Shown: positions 42,662 to 55,392, numbered from the stretch's first letter. The stretch: DNA of 64,000 nt from Symbiodinium natans (GCA_905221605.1 CAJNDS010002757.1:554001-618000); one strand, 5' to 3'. Numbers and translations are program-made. The notes: generated by a model not told the origin, from the sequence alone.

Positions 42662-42814
42662 AGCGTTCTTAAGTGGATACTGTAGGTGCTTGTGCCAGGA
42701 GCTTGATCGGTGCCATCGGATGCATGCCGAAGGCCGGGCAGAAGAGAGTTTAGGCGGATGTCTATATTCATACTTTGTTATTCGTTTAGATACAGGATAC
42801 AGGTATACATACAT

Positions 42815-42822
42815 ACAGAGAT

Positions 42823-42856
<34 letters not shown>

Positions 42857-43080
42857 GCATATATATATGTATATACATACAACAATAACAATAACAATAA
42901 CAATAACAAAAACAATAACAATAACAATAACAATAACAGTAACAGTAACAATAACAATAACAATAACAATAACAACAGAACAATAACAAGAACAACAACA
43001 ACAATAACAATAGCAATAACAATAACAATAACAATAATAAAAACAAAAGCAATAACAATAACAATAACAATAATAAACAA
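42815..43080. repeat. Compound (CA)n, (TA)n, (AACAAT)n microsatellite
   Basis: (CA)n at 42823-42838, (TA)n to about 42875, then AACAAT hexamers with AACAGT and AACAAC variants to 43080. Confidence 0.95.
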
Positions 43081-43134
43081 CAAAAATATTAGTAGTACTG
43101 ATAATAGTAATAATTGCATCGCGTTCAGGCGGCT

Positions 43135-43652
43135 TTCTCGCTCGACTTGGAGATCTGCTTCCGTCGGTTTTAAGTAATAACAATAATAGTAACACCAATA
43201 ATGTCAACAAACAAGTATAATAATAGTAATAAAGATAATGATAATAAAATAAATAAATAATAAAGATAATGATAATAAAATAAATAAATAATAACTATAC
43301 ATACATACATACATACATACATACATACATACATACATACATACATACATACATACATACATACATACATACATACATACATACATACCGTTTGATATTT
43401 AGAGGCTGGAGCGTATTTGGACTTCCCTTGGAGGATTGCGCGTGCCGCTACCACGTCACCCTTGCGGATGACCTCCATCGCCTCGAGCTCCTGCAGATGT
43501 TTCAGAGCCTGATCTGCATGGAGAGTGGGGTTTAGGGTTTAGGGTTTAGGGTTTAGGGTTTAGGGTTTAGGGTAACCCTAAACCCTGACACCCAACCCTG
43601 AACCCAAAACCTGTTCGAAATCCAGGATGGTGACCAAGATCTTGGACGCCAT
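43135..43652 (-). CDS. Candidate three-exon micro-gene
   Basis: Read on the minus strand: an ATG at 43652 begins MASKILVTILDFEQ (exon to 43611, donor GTTTTGGG). The second exon is 43490-43389 (ELEAMEVIRKGDVVAARAIL then QGKSKYAPASKYQT), with acceptor ATCTGCAG and donor GTATGT. The third is 43164-43135 (ISKSSEKAA, then TGA), with acceptor GGAAGCAG. All three exons join in phase 0, giving 57 residues. If there is more upstream, the frame is open to an AG at 43686. The first intron consists almost entirely of TTTAGGG followed by CCCTAAA; the second holds the TATG and AAT microsatellites. Product not recognised. Plus-strand exons begin at 44033, so the two genes would be divergent. Confidence 0.45.
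43194..43388. repeat. (AAT/GATA)n and (ATAC)n microsatellites
   Basis: AATAAT/AAAGATAATG imperfect repeats at 43194-43290, then about 23 perfect ATAC units at 43297-43388. On the minus strand the repeat starts exactly at the predicted donor GTATGT. Confidence 0.97.
43515..43590. repeat. Head-to-head TTTAGGG/CCCTAAA junction
   Basis: About eight TTTAGGG units meet CCCTAAA directly at GGGTAACCC (near 43572), forming a perfect local dyad. Confidence 0.95.
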
Positions 43653-43689
43653 TCCAGGCCAGACGCCAGCGAGTGCAGGGTGGAGCTTT

Positions 43690-44000
43690 TTGTTTTTTTG
43701 GTTTAGGGTTTCGGGTTTAGGGCTTTAAAGAGGACTTGTAGGTTCAAAGGCTCAGGGTTTCGGGTTTCGGGTTTAGGGTGTAGGATTTAGGGTTGAGGGC
43801 TTGCTACTTAGGGTTTGATGGGCTTTGGGCCTGGTCCTCCGGAGACTTCTGGGTGGTTGCAGGTCTTTGGAGCTTCGTGCTGGGGTTTCTGATCTCAAAA
43901 TCACCAAGTCCCACCCTAAGCCCTAAACCCTAAACCCTAAACCCTAAACCCTAAACCCTAAACCCTAAACCCTAAACCCTAAACCCTAAACCCGAAGTCC
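43690..44000. repeat. Opposed telomere-like blocks between divergent exons
   Basis: TTTCGGG/TTTAGGG at 43700-43820, then ten CCCTAAA units at 43915-43990, ending about 40 bp before the exon at 44033. Confidence 0.85.
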
Positions 44001-44032
44001 TAAACCCGAACCTAAGTTGAGTTCCTGTTCAG

Positions 44033-44103
44033 GTTATGACTCCGTAGCCTTGAACGAGAACGTGCGCGATTTCTTTCTCGTGTGGGTGGAGAGCACGAAG
44101 AAG
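44033..44103 (+). CDS. Exon, N-terminal part of the GT2-like gene
   Basis: Acceptor CCTGTTCAG; reads [20 protein letters not shown] then TKK; donor GTGGAG at 44104. Ends in phase 0, which fits the next exon. An in-phase minus-strand reading (44135-44049, acceptor CTATAG) is also open, but the plus-strand splice sites are stronger. Confidence 0.45.
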
Positions 44104-47100
44104 GTGGAGACTTTGCCGAAGCCAAGGTTGATGATCTATAGGTCTGGGAGGTTCCCCCTTATGCTAGCAGTCCTTTAATAGGGGTTATGGTACCCCCAAC
44201 TATAATCCCTATTGAGGGCTGATAGTAAAAGGGGGGGAAGATCCCAAGGTGAGGGTTTAGGACAAGCGGCTCGCGGTGTGGATTTTGTTGTTGGGCAGGG
44301 CTTGGGCGTGCGGCCGTAGGGTTGGGATTTCAGCACTCAGGGTGTAGCCTTAAGCCCGCCCAGAATTTAAAAAGCAGACCCTAAACCCTGAACCCGAAAC
44401 CCTAAACCCTAAACCCTAACCCCTAAACCCTAAACCCTCAATCCAAGGACATCGCCCAGCTTCGCGAAAGTGCTCTTGCGGGCCTGGAGAGCAAGGACGG
44501 CGCTTTTGTCCCCGAACCCTGAAGCAACGGCTGCCTGATCCACCCTAATGGGGTTTTTAGGCCCAACGCCCCTAACCCCTCAGCTGTGGGGTTTAGGGTT
44601 TTTAGGGTTTAGGGATTAGGGTTTAGGGTTTTAAGGGTTTTAAGGGTTTTAGGGGTTTTAGGGTTCAGGGTTTTTAAATCCTCCTAAGCCCAACCTGACT
44701 CGCTTCCCGTGGGCAGGAGACTGCCGAGTGGCTGAGAGACTCGGCCGAGAGGGCATGTCAATATAAACATAGGCAGCTCATCGTGCTGTTAGGGTGTTTA
44801 GGGTTTAGGGTTTAGGGTGTCCAGGGTATATACAGAAGTTTTGAGTAGAAGTCGTAACAGCAGTAGTCGCCGTCTTCGAGCAGCAGCAGTTGGCGGTAGT
44901 CGTCGTCAGAGTATGACTGATAGGCATTCTCGTCGTAGTAGTCACAATAGCGAGCAAACCCCCTGAATTCTTTAAGTTCTTTGGCTTTGAGGGTTCAAAG
45001 CCCTAAGCCCTCAACTTCAGAAAGCTCTAGGGGGAAAACCTTAAAAAAAACCCCACAGTCGCACAGCCAAGGCGGGCGAAGCACCTATCAAACTCTGCGT
45101 GAAAACAGCTGGGCCGCAATGGACGGGGTTTCGGGCTGAGGGCTTCGGCGCGCTTATATGCCGTTGGAGGGGTATCAGAGTCTGAGATTGAGGCCCTCAG
45201 AGGGCCCCTCATAGGGCCCTCAGAGGGCGTTGAGGAACGTGCGCCGAAAAAGTTGCCGAATCCCGGCAAACCTTGAGCCCCTTAGCCTCAACTCCCAGGC
45301 TGCTTATGGTGCTTTAGACTGACAGTGATGTGGGTTAAGAGAAGGGCTTCAGGCACGGGAGTTGTGGGTTCAAGGGTTCAGGGTTCAGGGCTTCGGGTTT
45401 AGGGTTTAGGGCGCGATTCCAAGGGTCTCCGGCTCACGGGCTTTTTCGGTTGGAGCAAGGGTATTGGGGTTCAATCGCTTCTAGGGTTTTAAACCCTAAA
45501 CCCTGAAGCCTGAACCCTAGACCCCAAACCCCAAACCCTAAACTCCAAGCCCTATGCCTTATGGCTGTGCAGGACCAGCGGGTGCTTGCCCCGCTAGAGG
45601 CGGCGGTGGCCGCACTCCACGAGGAACCTGGGTTTGGTTGTGGTTTTGGTTTCTTTTTTGATTTAGGGTTTAGGGTTTAGGGTTTAGGGTTTTTGGGGCG
45701 AGGGGTTTGGGGTTTTCGGGGTTTCAGCATCATGGGGTGATGAGGCTCCAGGATGCGGGCTTGGGGTTCCGTTTGTCCGGGACTCCGCCCCTTGAACAAA
45801 GAAGCAGGGCCAAACCCTTAACCCTAAACCCTAAACCCTAAACCCTAAACCTTAAACCCTAAACCCTAAACCCTAAACCCTAAACCCCTAAACCCCTAAA
45901 AAGTTTGAGAGCTGTGCAACAGGCGCTGCTGTCTGCCGACAGCGAGATCTTCAGCATGCAGCGAGACACTGTCGCCCGACCGCAGTGGCCTTGAACCCCG
46001 AAACCCCCAAACCCTAAACCTAAACACCCCAAACCTTGCACCCCTAAACCCCCCAAAGCCCATACAAGGCTTAGGATCCTAAACCCTAAACCCTAAACCC
46101 TAACTTAAACCCTAAACCCTAAACCCTAAACCCCAAACCCCAAACCCCATCAGGTGGTGGACTGGGAGCCCAAGCAGCGCAACTCCTTGCCTTTGCGGCT
46201 TCACTACCTGGCCCTTGGCCTTCGGCTTTAGGGAATGTAGGGCTTGACATGAGGACAAGGGTTCAGGGTTTAGGGTTTAGGGTTTAGGGTTTGGCGGGGT
46301 GGGGGGGGGGAGGAGTTCGGGATTGGGGATTCGAGTTCAGGGATTCGGGGTTTGGGGGGTGTAGAGGGTTAGGTTCTGAGGGGTTGGGGGTTGACGGTTT
46401 GAGGGGTTTAGGGTTGGGTTCAGGGTTTCTCGGGTGTAGGGGTTTATACCTTACACAAGGCCGTAGATAGAAGCCATGTGAAGTATGGAGGGTTCTCCAC
46501 CACCGTGAGGCCAGAGGAAAACCGTCCGAGGACGAGAGAACGGCTCCTTGGCAGCCACTTCCGTGCCGAACCCCTTTGCAAGGTTTCGGGGTGTGCGGCT
46601 TTTGGCTTTTGGAATCATCCCAAAGGTTGCTAGTGCAAGATGTTTGGGTGCTTGAGAGCAGGCGGAGCCCCAAAGCCATGACCCCCCGAAGACCCCCCGA
46701 AGAGTTGAGCCTTAGACCCTCAAGCCCTCCACTCCGAATCCTAAATTGACAGAGATGTTTGAGCCCGCAAGCCCTCGACCCTGGCCCCTAAATTCTACCC
46801 GAAGAGGGATCCCCCCAGTCCTAAACCCCAAGCCCTACGCAACCCCTAAACCCTAGCCGCCTGTGCCTCGCAAGTGTCCCCCGAAGGTGAAGACTCAGCA
46901 CGTGGCCCCGGGGATTTACTACTACAAGGCCAGGGCTTGATGTGGAGCTGAAGCCCTAAGCCCTCTGAACCCTAAGCCCTCTGAACCCGAAACCCTCTAA
47001 CCCCTAAGCCCTAAGCCAAAGCCTAAGCCCCGAACCGCCTAAGCCCGAAGCCCAAGCCATAAGCCCTAAATCAGGGGCTTTCGTGAGGGTGGATCGCATC

Positions 47101-50100
47101 TTCAGTCTTCCCAACTCCTCAAGCCACCCTCAGCCCTCAAACCCCGAAGCTCCTGAACCCCAAAGCGTTTAGGGCTTCGGGACAAGGGACTGTTTAGGGT
47201 TTAGGCCCCCTACGCCTTTCAGTCGCCCTCAGACCCTGCATCCAAGGCCCAAAGCCCCCCCCACCTCACACCCCATACTCTAAACCCTCAAGTCTAAAAC
47301 CTCAGCCCTAAAGACCTCAAGCCCTAAACCCTAGAACCCCCAAGCCCTGCAGCCCTGAAACTGAAAAAACCTGCGAAACCCCTAAGCCCGCAAACCCTTA
47401 AACCCCAAAACCGTGCAACACCCCAACCCGCACAGCCCTAAAACAAGACAACCCTAAGAAGCCCAAAACCCCAAATCCCTACCACCCTGAAACCCCCAAT
47501 CCCTTCACCCCCGAAAACCCTGGCCGGGCAGACGCCCAGGTGCCCATCAACGCCGAAGACTCCGACTGGCTCAGCCTCCGCAGTGGGCTCAAAGAGACTC
47601 GGCTCAGATCTCCCAAAGGCGTGGGTTTTGGGGTCTGAGGTTTGGGTTTTCGGGTTGGGGTTTGGGGCATTAGGGGCTCGAGGTTCAAGGGTTTAGGTTG
47701 GGATGTTCCCCTTAGACTAACAGTCCTGTATAGGGACTATATAGTACCCCCGATTATCATTCCTATCAAGGACTGCTAGTAGAAGGGGCAACATGCCAAG
47801 GTTTCGGGCTTTCGTGGCCTGGAGCCCAGAGGGCCCCTGGAAATCCCACGGAGAAGGGCGGCCAAGGCCTCAGAAGCCTCAACCTCAAGCCAAAGGAGCC
47901 CAAGCACTCCCAATTTCCCTGCCTGCCATAGGCCTAATTGCGGTAGGCCTAGCTACCCATAGGTTGGGTGGGCATGGAGGCTTCATGTGGGTAAAGAAGC
48001 CCGGGCCGGCAGTTTAGATACTGGGTGTTGAGATTGAAACCACCTCAGCCCCAGCCCTTTACCTTAAACCTTGAGCTGTAAACCTTAAACCTTAAACCCT
48101 TAACCTTAAGCCCTAAGCCCCAAACCCTAAACCTTTCCTTCCAACACTCAACACCCTAAACCACTCAGGAGATGGTCTATGGCCTAGAGGAACAGGACAA
48201 CACGGCGTCGCTGCTTTCAGGGTAAAGGTATCGGGTGTAGGGGGCAGCGTGTGTGTAGTAGGTGGTTTAGGATTTGGGGTTTTGGGGGCTAAATCAGCGG
48301 CACCCTACCTCCTCCAAACCTTGCATCTAGGGCCCATTCCAGGGTAGGTAGTATCTTGCCATATGTGCGTCTTATCATACTCCTAGTAATGGCCCGCGTG
48401 GGAACTCCCTTCGTAAAGTTGTCCTTAGCCTAACCTAAACCCTAAACCCTAAACCCTAAACCCTAAACCCTAAACCCTAAACCCTAAAACAGTAGCCTTC
48501 TTTGCAGGATCACTCTGTGAACCTGGTGCCAGTCCACACTAGCCGTGGCCTGCCCGGGGTGGCTTTCACGGCATTCAGCTTACTGGGTTGCTGTTAAGGA
48601 ACTTAAATGAAGTCAGCTCAGGAAGAAGCCATATGATGCACTCTACATCCATATGTTGAGGTTGAAGTTCCCGGACAAGTGGATGTAACCCAAAGAACTC
48701 AGAACCCCCTAACCAGCTGGATGTGATCCCAAGCTTGATCCGAAGCTTCGGCCACCTTGGCCCCTAAACCCTAAACCCTAAACCCTAAACCCTAAACCCT
48801 AAACCCTAAACCCTAAACCCTAAGCCCTAAGCCCTAAGCCCTAAACCCTAAACCCTAAACCCTAAACCCGAAACCCTAAACCCTAAACCCTCAACCCTAA
48901 AATTGTATCCAGAGGCTCTCAACTTCGCCGCGAACTTTTTGTGGCTCGGCTGCAAGAGCAGTGGCGGTTGTAAGGGGTTTGGGGTTCAGGGCTTAGGGGT
49001 TTAGGGTTTAGGGTTAGTAGGGGTTTAGGGTTTAGGGTTAGGGGTTGTGGGTAAAGGCCCAACTAGCAGTTCACAATCGGGGGAGGGGGGGGGGTGCCTC
49101 AATCGCCCAGACTGCGCGCCCGCGTTCCACGGCAGCCAAGGTTTATGTCCGCGAGCCGGCCGGAGACGCTCCAGCTTGCATTCATGGCTTCTCCCGGAGC
49201 AGGGTCCAGTCTTCCCCGAAAAAATCTGGTCTCCGGACAGGCGCAGAGGCCGTGTTTAAGTTGAGGAAGCCCTAAACCCTCAAGCCCTGAAGAGGGGAGT
49301 GAGGGGGCCCGCAAGCCCGCAAGCCCGAAGCCCCAAAGCCCTGATGTGAGAGCCTCAACGCTGCATGAATGGGCCTCGGTGTCAAGGAATCACTACGGTG
49401 ACAGCCGGGACCACTCGCCGTGCCTCTTCAGCGGCGCACTTAAGAGGGAGCAAGCTGCTTTCAGCGTGTCTAACGAAGGCCCAAAGTGCCCCCAAAGCAA
49501 ACCGCCCGTCCCCTGCGAATAATTTGCGTGGTCTGAGGCATCTGCGACCCCTACCACCAGTTCCAGCCCGACTATTTCCACACCACCGTCCCCAGATTCT
49601 TCGACCGAAACGGAGAGCTGGACGATGAGGTGCTGGACGTCCGAAAGCCTAAGCTTTAGTACCCTAAGCCCTACACCCCAAAAGCCTTTAAACTACAGTC
49701 CCTACACCCTGATAGGATCCTGAAGCCCCCAACGTTAAGACTTCGTCTAGGGGTGAAGAGGCTTAGTTGTCAGGGTTTAGGGTTCAGGGTTTACGGAAAG
49801 CTTCGAACTTTTTTGCTTGGAGAGTTTCTTTTTTTTTTTTTGGGCGGGGGGGGGGGGGTTCGGGTTTAGGGGTTCGGGGGAGGGGGGTTCGGGTTTTACA
49901 AACCCACCATGCAACCCCCCCACCCAGCGATGGGAAAGACACAGCTGCCGGAACAGGTTGGCTTCGTCCAGTGCCCCCTCTACTTCCATGCGCCGCCGAG
50001 CTGCGGATGGAGGGTTTAGGGTTTATTCTTTGGTTTGTATGATTCAGTTTTTATTTTTATTTTTGGAGTCTTGGCGCCTGTGTGTGATTGAGTTTTTAGT

Positions 50101-53100
50101 CTTTGTTGGAGTCATGGCCTGTGTGCAGGGTTTTAGATGTTGAGAGCTCTTTAGAGTTTCTGGCGGAGGAGGATGCAAGGGGCTGATCCAAAATCTCCAT
50201 TACAGTATTTTTATTTTGAGAAGGCCTTGGGCCCCGTGTTTTGTGATTAAACTCGATGTGAGATTCTTGGGGAGAATTTCTGAACACTGTTTAGGGCAAG
50301 AACTTCGTGCTGGTAGAGGTTTTCAGCCTTTAGGGAGCCCTTTCGAAAGGCCCGAAGCTCACCACCACAAGCTCGGTTGGTGTGCAGGGCCTGTGTAGGG
50401 GTTAGGGTTGTGGGGTTCAGAGCTTAGGGGTTTATGGGGTTTAGGGTTTAGGGTTGAGGGTTCCTGCAGCATCAGGCTTGAGGAGGAGTTGGACTACCTG
50501 GACGGTGCCTCGGCCCTGTTTTTTGCGTCCCCACACGCGCTCCCTCAGACCGAAGCACCAATCTTCAAAGCCCAAATGCTCCATTTCCAAACCCTCAAAT
50601 GCTTGAACCATCTTGAAACCTTGAACCCTCCCTCTCCCTCCAGAACCCTCCTACCCACCGGAACCCTCCAGAACCCTCCTGAACCCTCTTGCCCGCTTGA
50701 ACCCCCTTCAAACCTTTTTGAGGTGTCTTGAACCCTTGAACCCTGAAGCCCTCAACGCTTAAACCTTCAAGCCCCGAAGCCATCGAGCTGCTACTCCTGG
50801 AAGGCAACAACGCCAACTTCTTCCGCTTCCACAGCATGATCCAGAATTGCTGCGGAGGCAGATTGGGTTTAGGGTTTTAGGGTTTTAGGGTTTTAGGGTT
50901 TTGGGGTTTTGGGGTTTTAGGGTTTTAGGGTTTTAGACTTTCAGGGTTGATGAGAGTAGAGCTGGGAGTTCCTAGAGGGCTGAAGCGAGGCCTTGTGCAA
51001 CAAGTTCAGCAGAGTGCTCCTCAAGCCCTCAGCTACCTTTAAGTCCGAAGCTGCAAGCCCTTCCTCAAGAAGAAAGGCACGAGGAAAGGACTCCAAATTC
51101 TGAGCCCACAGCTATTGCCAGCAGCTTGCCGACACACACGTGCGGCGTGGTGGTGGCGCAAAGCATGTGAGACACCCTCAACCCTAAGCCGAACCTTAAA
51201 CTCTACCTTCCTGAAACCCCATCCCAAAAACCGCAAAGTGATTTAGGTTGGAGGAGATCCCTTGTACTTAGCAGACCACGGTTTACGCCAGCTCAGCTGG
51301 TCAGCCTAGGGGCGTGGGGTGAAGAATTAAAGCGCTCGATCCACAAGCCTCGGCGTAACCCTCAAAGTGGGCCACATCCGTAGGCGTGAGCGCCTGGGCC
51401 ACCAACAGCACGCGGTTGCTCAACAAGGAGGCCGAGAGAAGATGCTGCTGCAGTTTAAAGATTCCGACGTCCTAGTCTTGTACCCCTCCCGTGAATAGTA
51501 CCATCTGCCCCCCGGACACGGTTCTGTGCGGATAACACATTCCTGCACCCATCTCGCCCCACGAAGCGAGAAAGGTTCAGGCTCTAACATGCTCGAACCC
51601 CCTATTCGAACTCCAAACCCTTCCACACCTTAAACCCTAAACCTCAAGCCCTAAACCCGCATCCCTAAACCTGCCCCTGACCCCCCCGATCATGTACTGA
51701 CAGGCAAACTCCAGGTTCAAATCCGAAAATCCGAACTCCCAGCGCTCTTTCCCTGGTGCCTGAAATGCGCCCCCGCAACCTCAAGCCCCACAACTCCCAA
51801 TCCCCAATCCCCAAACCCCAATCCCCAATCCCCAAACCCCAATCCCCAAACCCCAAACCCCAAAACCCAAACCCCAAACCCGAAACCCTAAGCCTAAGCC
51901 TCTGAGCGGATTTAGGGGGTTGAGGGGGCGAAGGACTGTAGTTAGGCTCTGTGGGGAGGGTTTCTGAGGATCTCAAGCCCCCTAAAACCTCAACCCGAAA
52001 CCCCAAACCCCAAACCCTGAACCCCGAACCCTAAACCCTGAACTTCAGACCCCCGAACCCTAAGCCCAAAACCCTAAACCCTAGACCTTAACGCCTAAAC
52101 CCTCGACCGCGCGACAGGCTGAGGAGGCACTCTGGGTCACGGAGAGGTCTCGGGTGAGGTTGGGCAACAAGCAGAGGACGGATTAAGGGTTTAGGGGTTT
52201 AGGTTTTAGGGGTTTAGGGTTTAGGGGTTTAGGGGTTTAGGGTTTAGGGTTTAGGGTTTAGGGTTTAGGGTTTAGGGTTTAGGGGGTTGGGGGATTAGGG
52301 ATGAGGGTTTAAGGGTTACGGATTAGGTTTTAGGGTTTAAGGGTTGAGGGTTTCCGAAAGTAGGGGGTGCCCTTTTTGTGGGAAATGCCCATATGGGTTC
52401 AGGGTTTAGGCCGGGTTTTGTGCCTTCAAGGCTTGGGAGTTAGAGTTGCGTTTGGGTTCGGGGTTGATCAGGTCCAGGGCTTTTGGGGCTGAGGCTTCGT
52501 GGATGGGGGCAGAATGGTTTGCAAAAAGCTTTGGGGGGTAGACAAGCCCTGCAGCCTCAAGCCCAAGACAAGTTCAGGGTCTCGGGAAGAAGAGGCCCAG
52601 TCCCTACTCCCAAAGCCCCACAGTCCCTCGCCCACTTCTCCGAGCCCTGACCCCCGAATAGGCCGCCAAACCCCTGAAGACCCGCGCAGCTTCGCAGGAC
52701 CAGACAGATGATTGAGCGGAAGTACTTCCCCGAGACCTGCAAGGCCACTATGGCTGAGGGTGGAGGATTCAGGGAGGCAAAGAATTGGGCAACAAACTCC
52801 CTGCACCCCCCGGAATTTCAAGGTGGAGCACATCGCCAGCAGCGTGAACGAAGTGCTGAACGGCCGGCGCTCCCACTTCATCAACAGGCGCTGGGTGCCG
52901 GAGCTTCCCCAAACCGCTTTGCAGAGAAGCCCTGAGCCGCCCCCAAAGGGGTTGAAAGCTCAAAAGCCCCAGCCTTAAAGCCCTAAAGTCGTAATTAGGC
53001 CCCCTAAGCCCTTAAAGGCCCCCCACCCCTCAACCCCCCACCTACCCCCCGAACACGACAAAGAACAAAAGGAGACGAACTAAAAGAAGATAGAAGAAGC

Positions 53101-55356
53101 ATAGGAAGAAGAAGAAAATAACCAGGCGAACAACAAGATCAAAGCACCAACAACCTCAGACCCCACCAAACCCCCTTAAACCCCCTCAAACTCTGAACCC
53201 AAAACCCCAAAACCCCAAAACCCCAAAACCCCAAAACCCCAAAACCCCAAAACCCCAAAACCCCAAAACCCCAAAACCCCAAAACCCCAAAACCCCCCAA
53301 ACCCCAAAACCCCAAAACCCTAAACCCCAAAAACCCCTAAACCCCCTAAACCCCCTAAACCCTAACCCTAAACCCTAAATCCCAAACCCTAAACCCCAAA
53401 CCCCAAACCCCAAACCCTAAACCCTAAACCCTAAACCCTAAACCCTTTGAGCCCCCAGGCGTCTTTCGTATGGCGTCTCGCGGAGCGGCACGGAGGCTCT
53501 GGCCTCCATGCAGCAGTGGAAGGAGGGCCAGGCGCAGCCTCCTTGGGGTTCAGGAGGCTTGGGAGGCTTTGGAGGTTCAGGAGACTTAGGAGGTTTAGGA
53601 GGGTTACCTTTCGGAGGTTTAGGAGGGTTGCGAGGGTTGGGGGTTTAGGGTTTTGAAAGACTAGGGGGGGCTAGGGGTTTAGGGTTGCTCTACACCCTCC
53701 AGAAACCCTAAACCTTGGTTTTGGACCACCCAAGCGCCAAATTGCACAGGTCGTGTTTTGGTTCCAGTCCTTCTTCGGACATCAGGCCGGCCTGCGGGGT
53801 CCTGCACCCGGGCTGGGGCTTTTTTAGGGTTCAGGGCTTAGGGCTTAGGGTTTAGGGTTCAGGGCTTAGGCTTGCCTCAATCCTCTCCCCCCAAGCATGT
53901 TCTTCTGCCACTCAGGGTGCCAGAAAGAACGCCTCAACGCTAAGCCCTCAAAGTAAGTGATGAGTTTTTGTGTATGAGTGGGAGGGATGAGGTGGTATCT
54001 TGGTCCCTTGGAAAAGGTCATCGAAGCCCTCGAGGCTTTTCAGGCTTTTCGGGTTTCAGGGTTTAGGGTTTGGGTTTAGGGTTTAGGGTTTAGGGTTTAG
54101 GGTTTAGGGTTTAGGGTTTAGGGTTTGGGGCGAAGTCTCAGCCAAGCCTTTGCAGTGTGTGGGCATCCGGGGGCGGGTCCTGGACCTACATCCCCTGAAA
54201 CCACGTGCGGTTTTCGAAAATAGGGGACCCCCAAAAATAGACCCCCCAAGTAGTAGGATCCCTTTAGAATAAGGTACCCCCGGATATCGTAAACCCCCAT
54301 GTACCCGAAGCCCCAGCAGACGAAACGCGGAACAGAGCCCTGCGGCCAGATCAACTAAACCCTAAACTCTAAACTCTAAACCCTAAACCCTAAACCCAAA
54401 ACCGTAAACCCTAAACCCTAAACCCTAAACCCTAAACCCTCAACCCTAAACCCTAAACTCGACACCCTCAGGGTGTCACGCTCTGGCTGACCCTGCTCTT
54501 CTTGGTGTACTTCCTGGTGCGGCTCTGCCCAGCCCCGAGTGGGGGGTTTCAGGGTGTTTGATTTCAGGGTTTCAGGGCTTTGGGGTCTTAGGGGTTTAAG
54601 GGGTGTTAAGGGTTTAAGGTTTTAGGGCTTTTAGGGTTTTGTGGCCCCGAGTGGAGGGTTTCAGGGCTTTGGGGTCTTAGGGGTTAAGGGTTTTTAAGGG
54701 TTAAGATTTTGGGGTTTTAGGGTTTCAGGGTTTAGGATCTTATGGTTTAAGGGTTCAGGGTTTAGGTTTTTATGGTTTAAGGGTTTCAGGGTGTAGGAAT
54801 TTATGGTTTAGGGGTTTCAGGGTTCAGGACTTTAGGGTTTAAGGGTTTTTCAGGTTTAAGATTTAGGGATTTTGGGGGGTTTCAGGGTTTTGCGTTTTGT
54901 GGGGTTTCAGGGTCTTGGATTTGGGGGTTTTGGGTGCTTTAGGCAAGATGTTCTGCAGTTTGGGACTGTGCGATTGATTGAAGACGCATGTATCGGTTGT
55001 TCTCGCTTGCAAAGCTCTCAGAGGCACTTTTTGTCTTGTCCTAACCTTTAACCCCTAAAAGCCCCTACGTCCTAAACCCCGTTAAGTCTTAGCTCCTAAA
55101 CCCCGAGGGTTTAGGGTTTAGGGTTTAGGGTTTAGGGGTGCTAAAACCCTAAGCCCTAAGCCCGAAGCCGAGACTTGCTTTCTGGCTCCCAGGCGTCCTG
55201 GTCAGCAACACCACATCGCGGCCGCTCGTGTTCCGGCTGGGCCTCCTGGACGAGCCACTTGGCAACTGGAGGAACCAGATTTCATGCTCTATATATATAT
55301 ATACATATATATATATATACATATATATATACATATATGTTCTATAATAGTATATA

Positions 55357-55392
<36 letters not shown>

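Noticed and set aside
43170..43478. ORFs with CMYV repeats and Leu/Ile/Tyr runs (also 42617-43210)
   Set aside because: Translations of (ATAC)n and (AACAAT)n repeats. Only the non-repeat part at 43389-43490 is used as an exon.
43626..43679. Plus-strand exon reading MVTKILDAIPGQTPASAG
   Set aside because: The minus-strand reading of the same bases joins two further exons in phase and ends in a stop, whereas the plus-strand version does not fit the phase of 44033.
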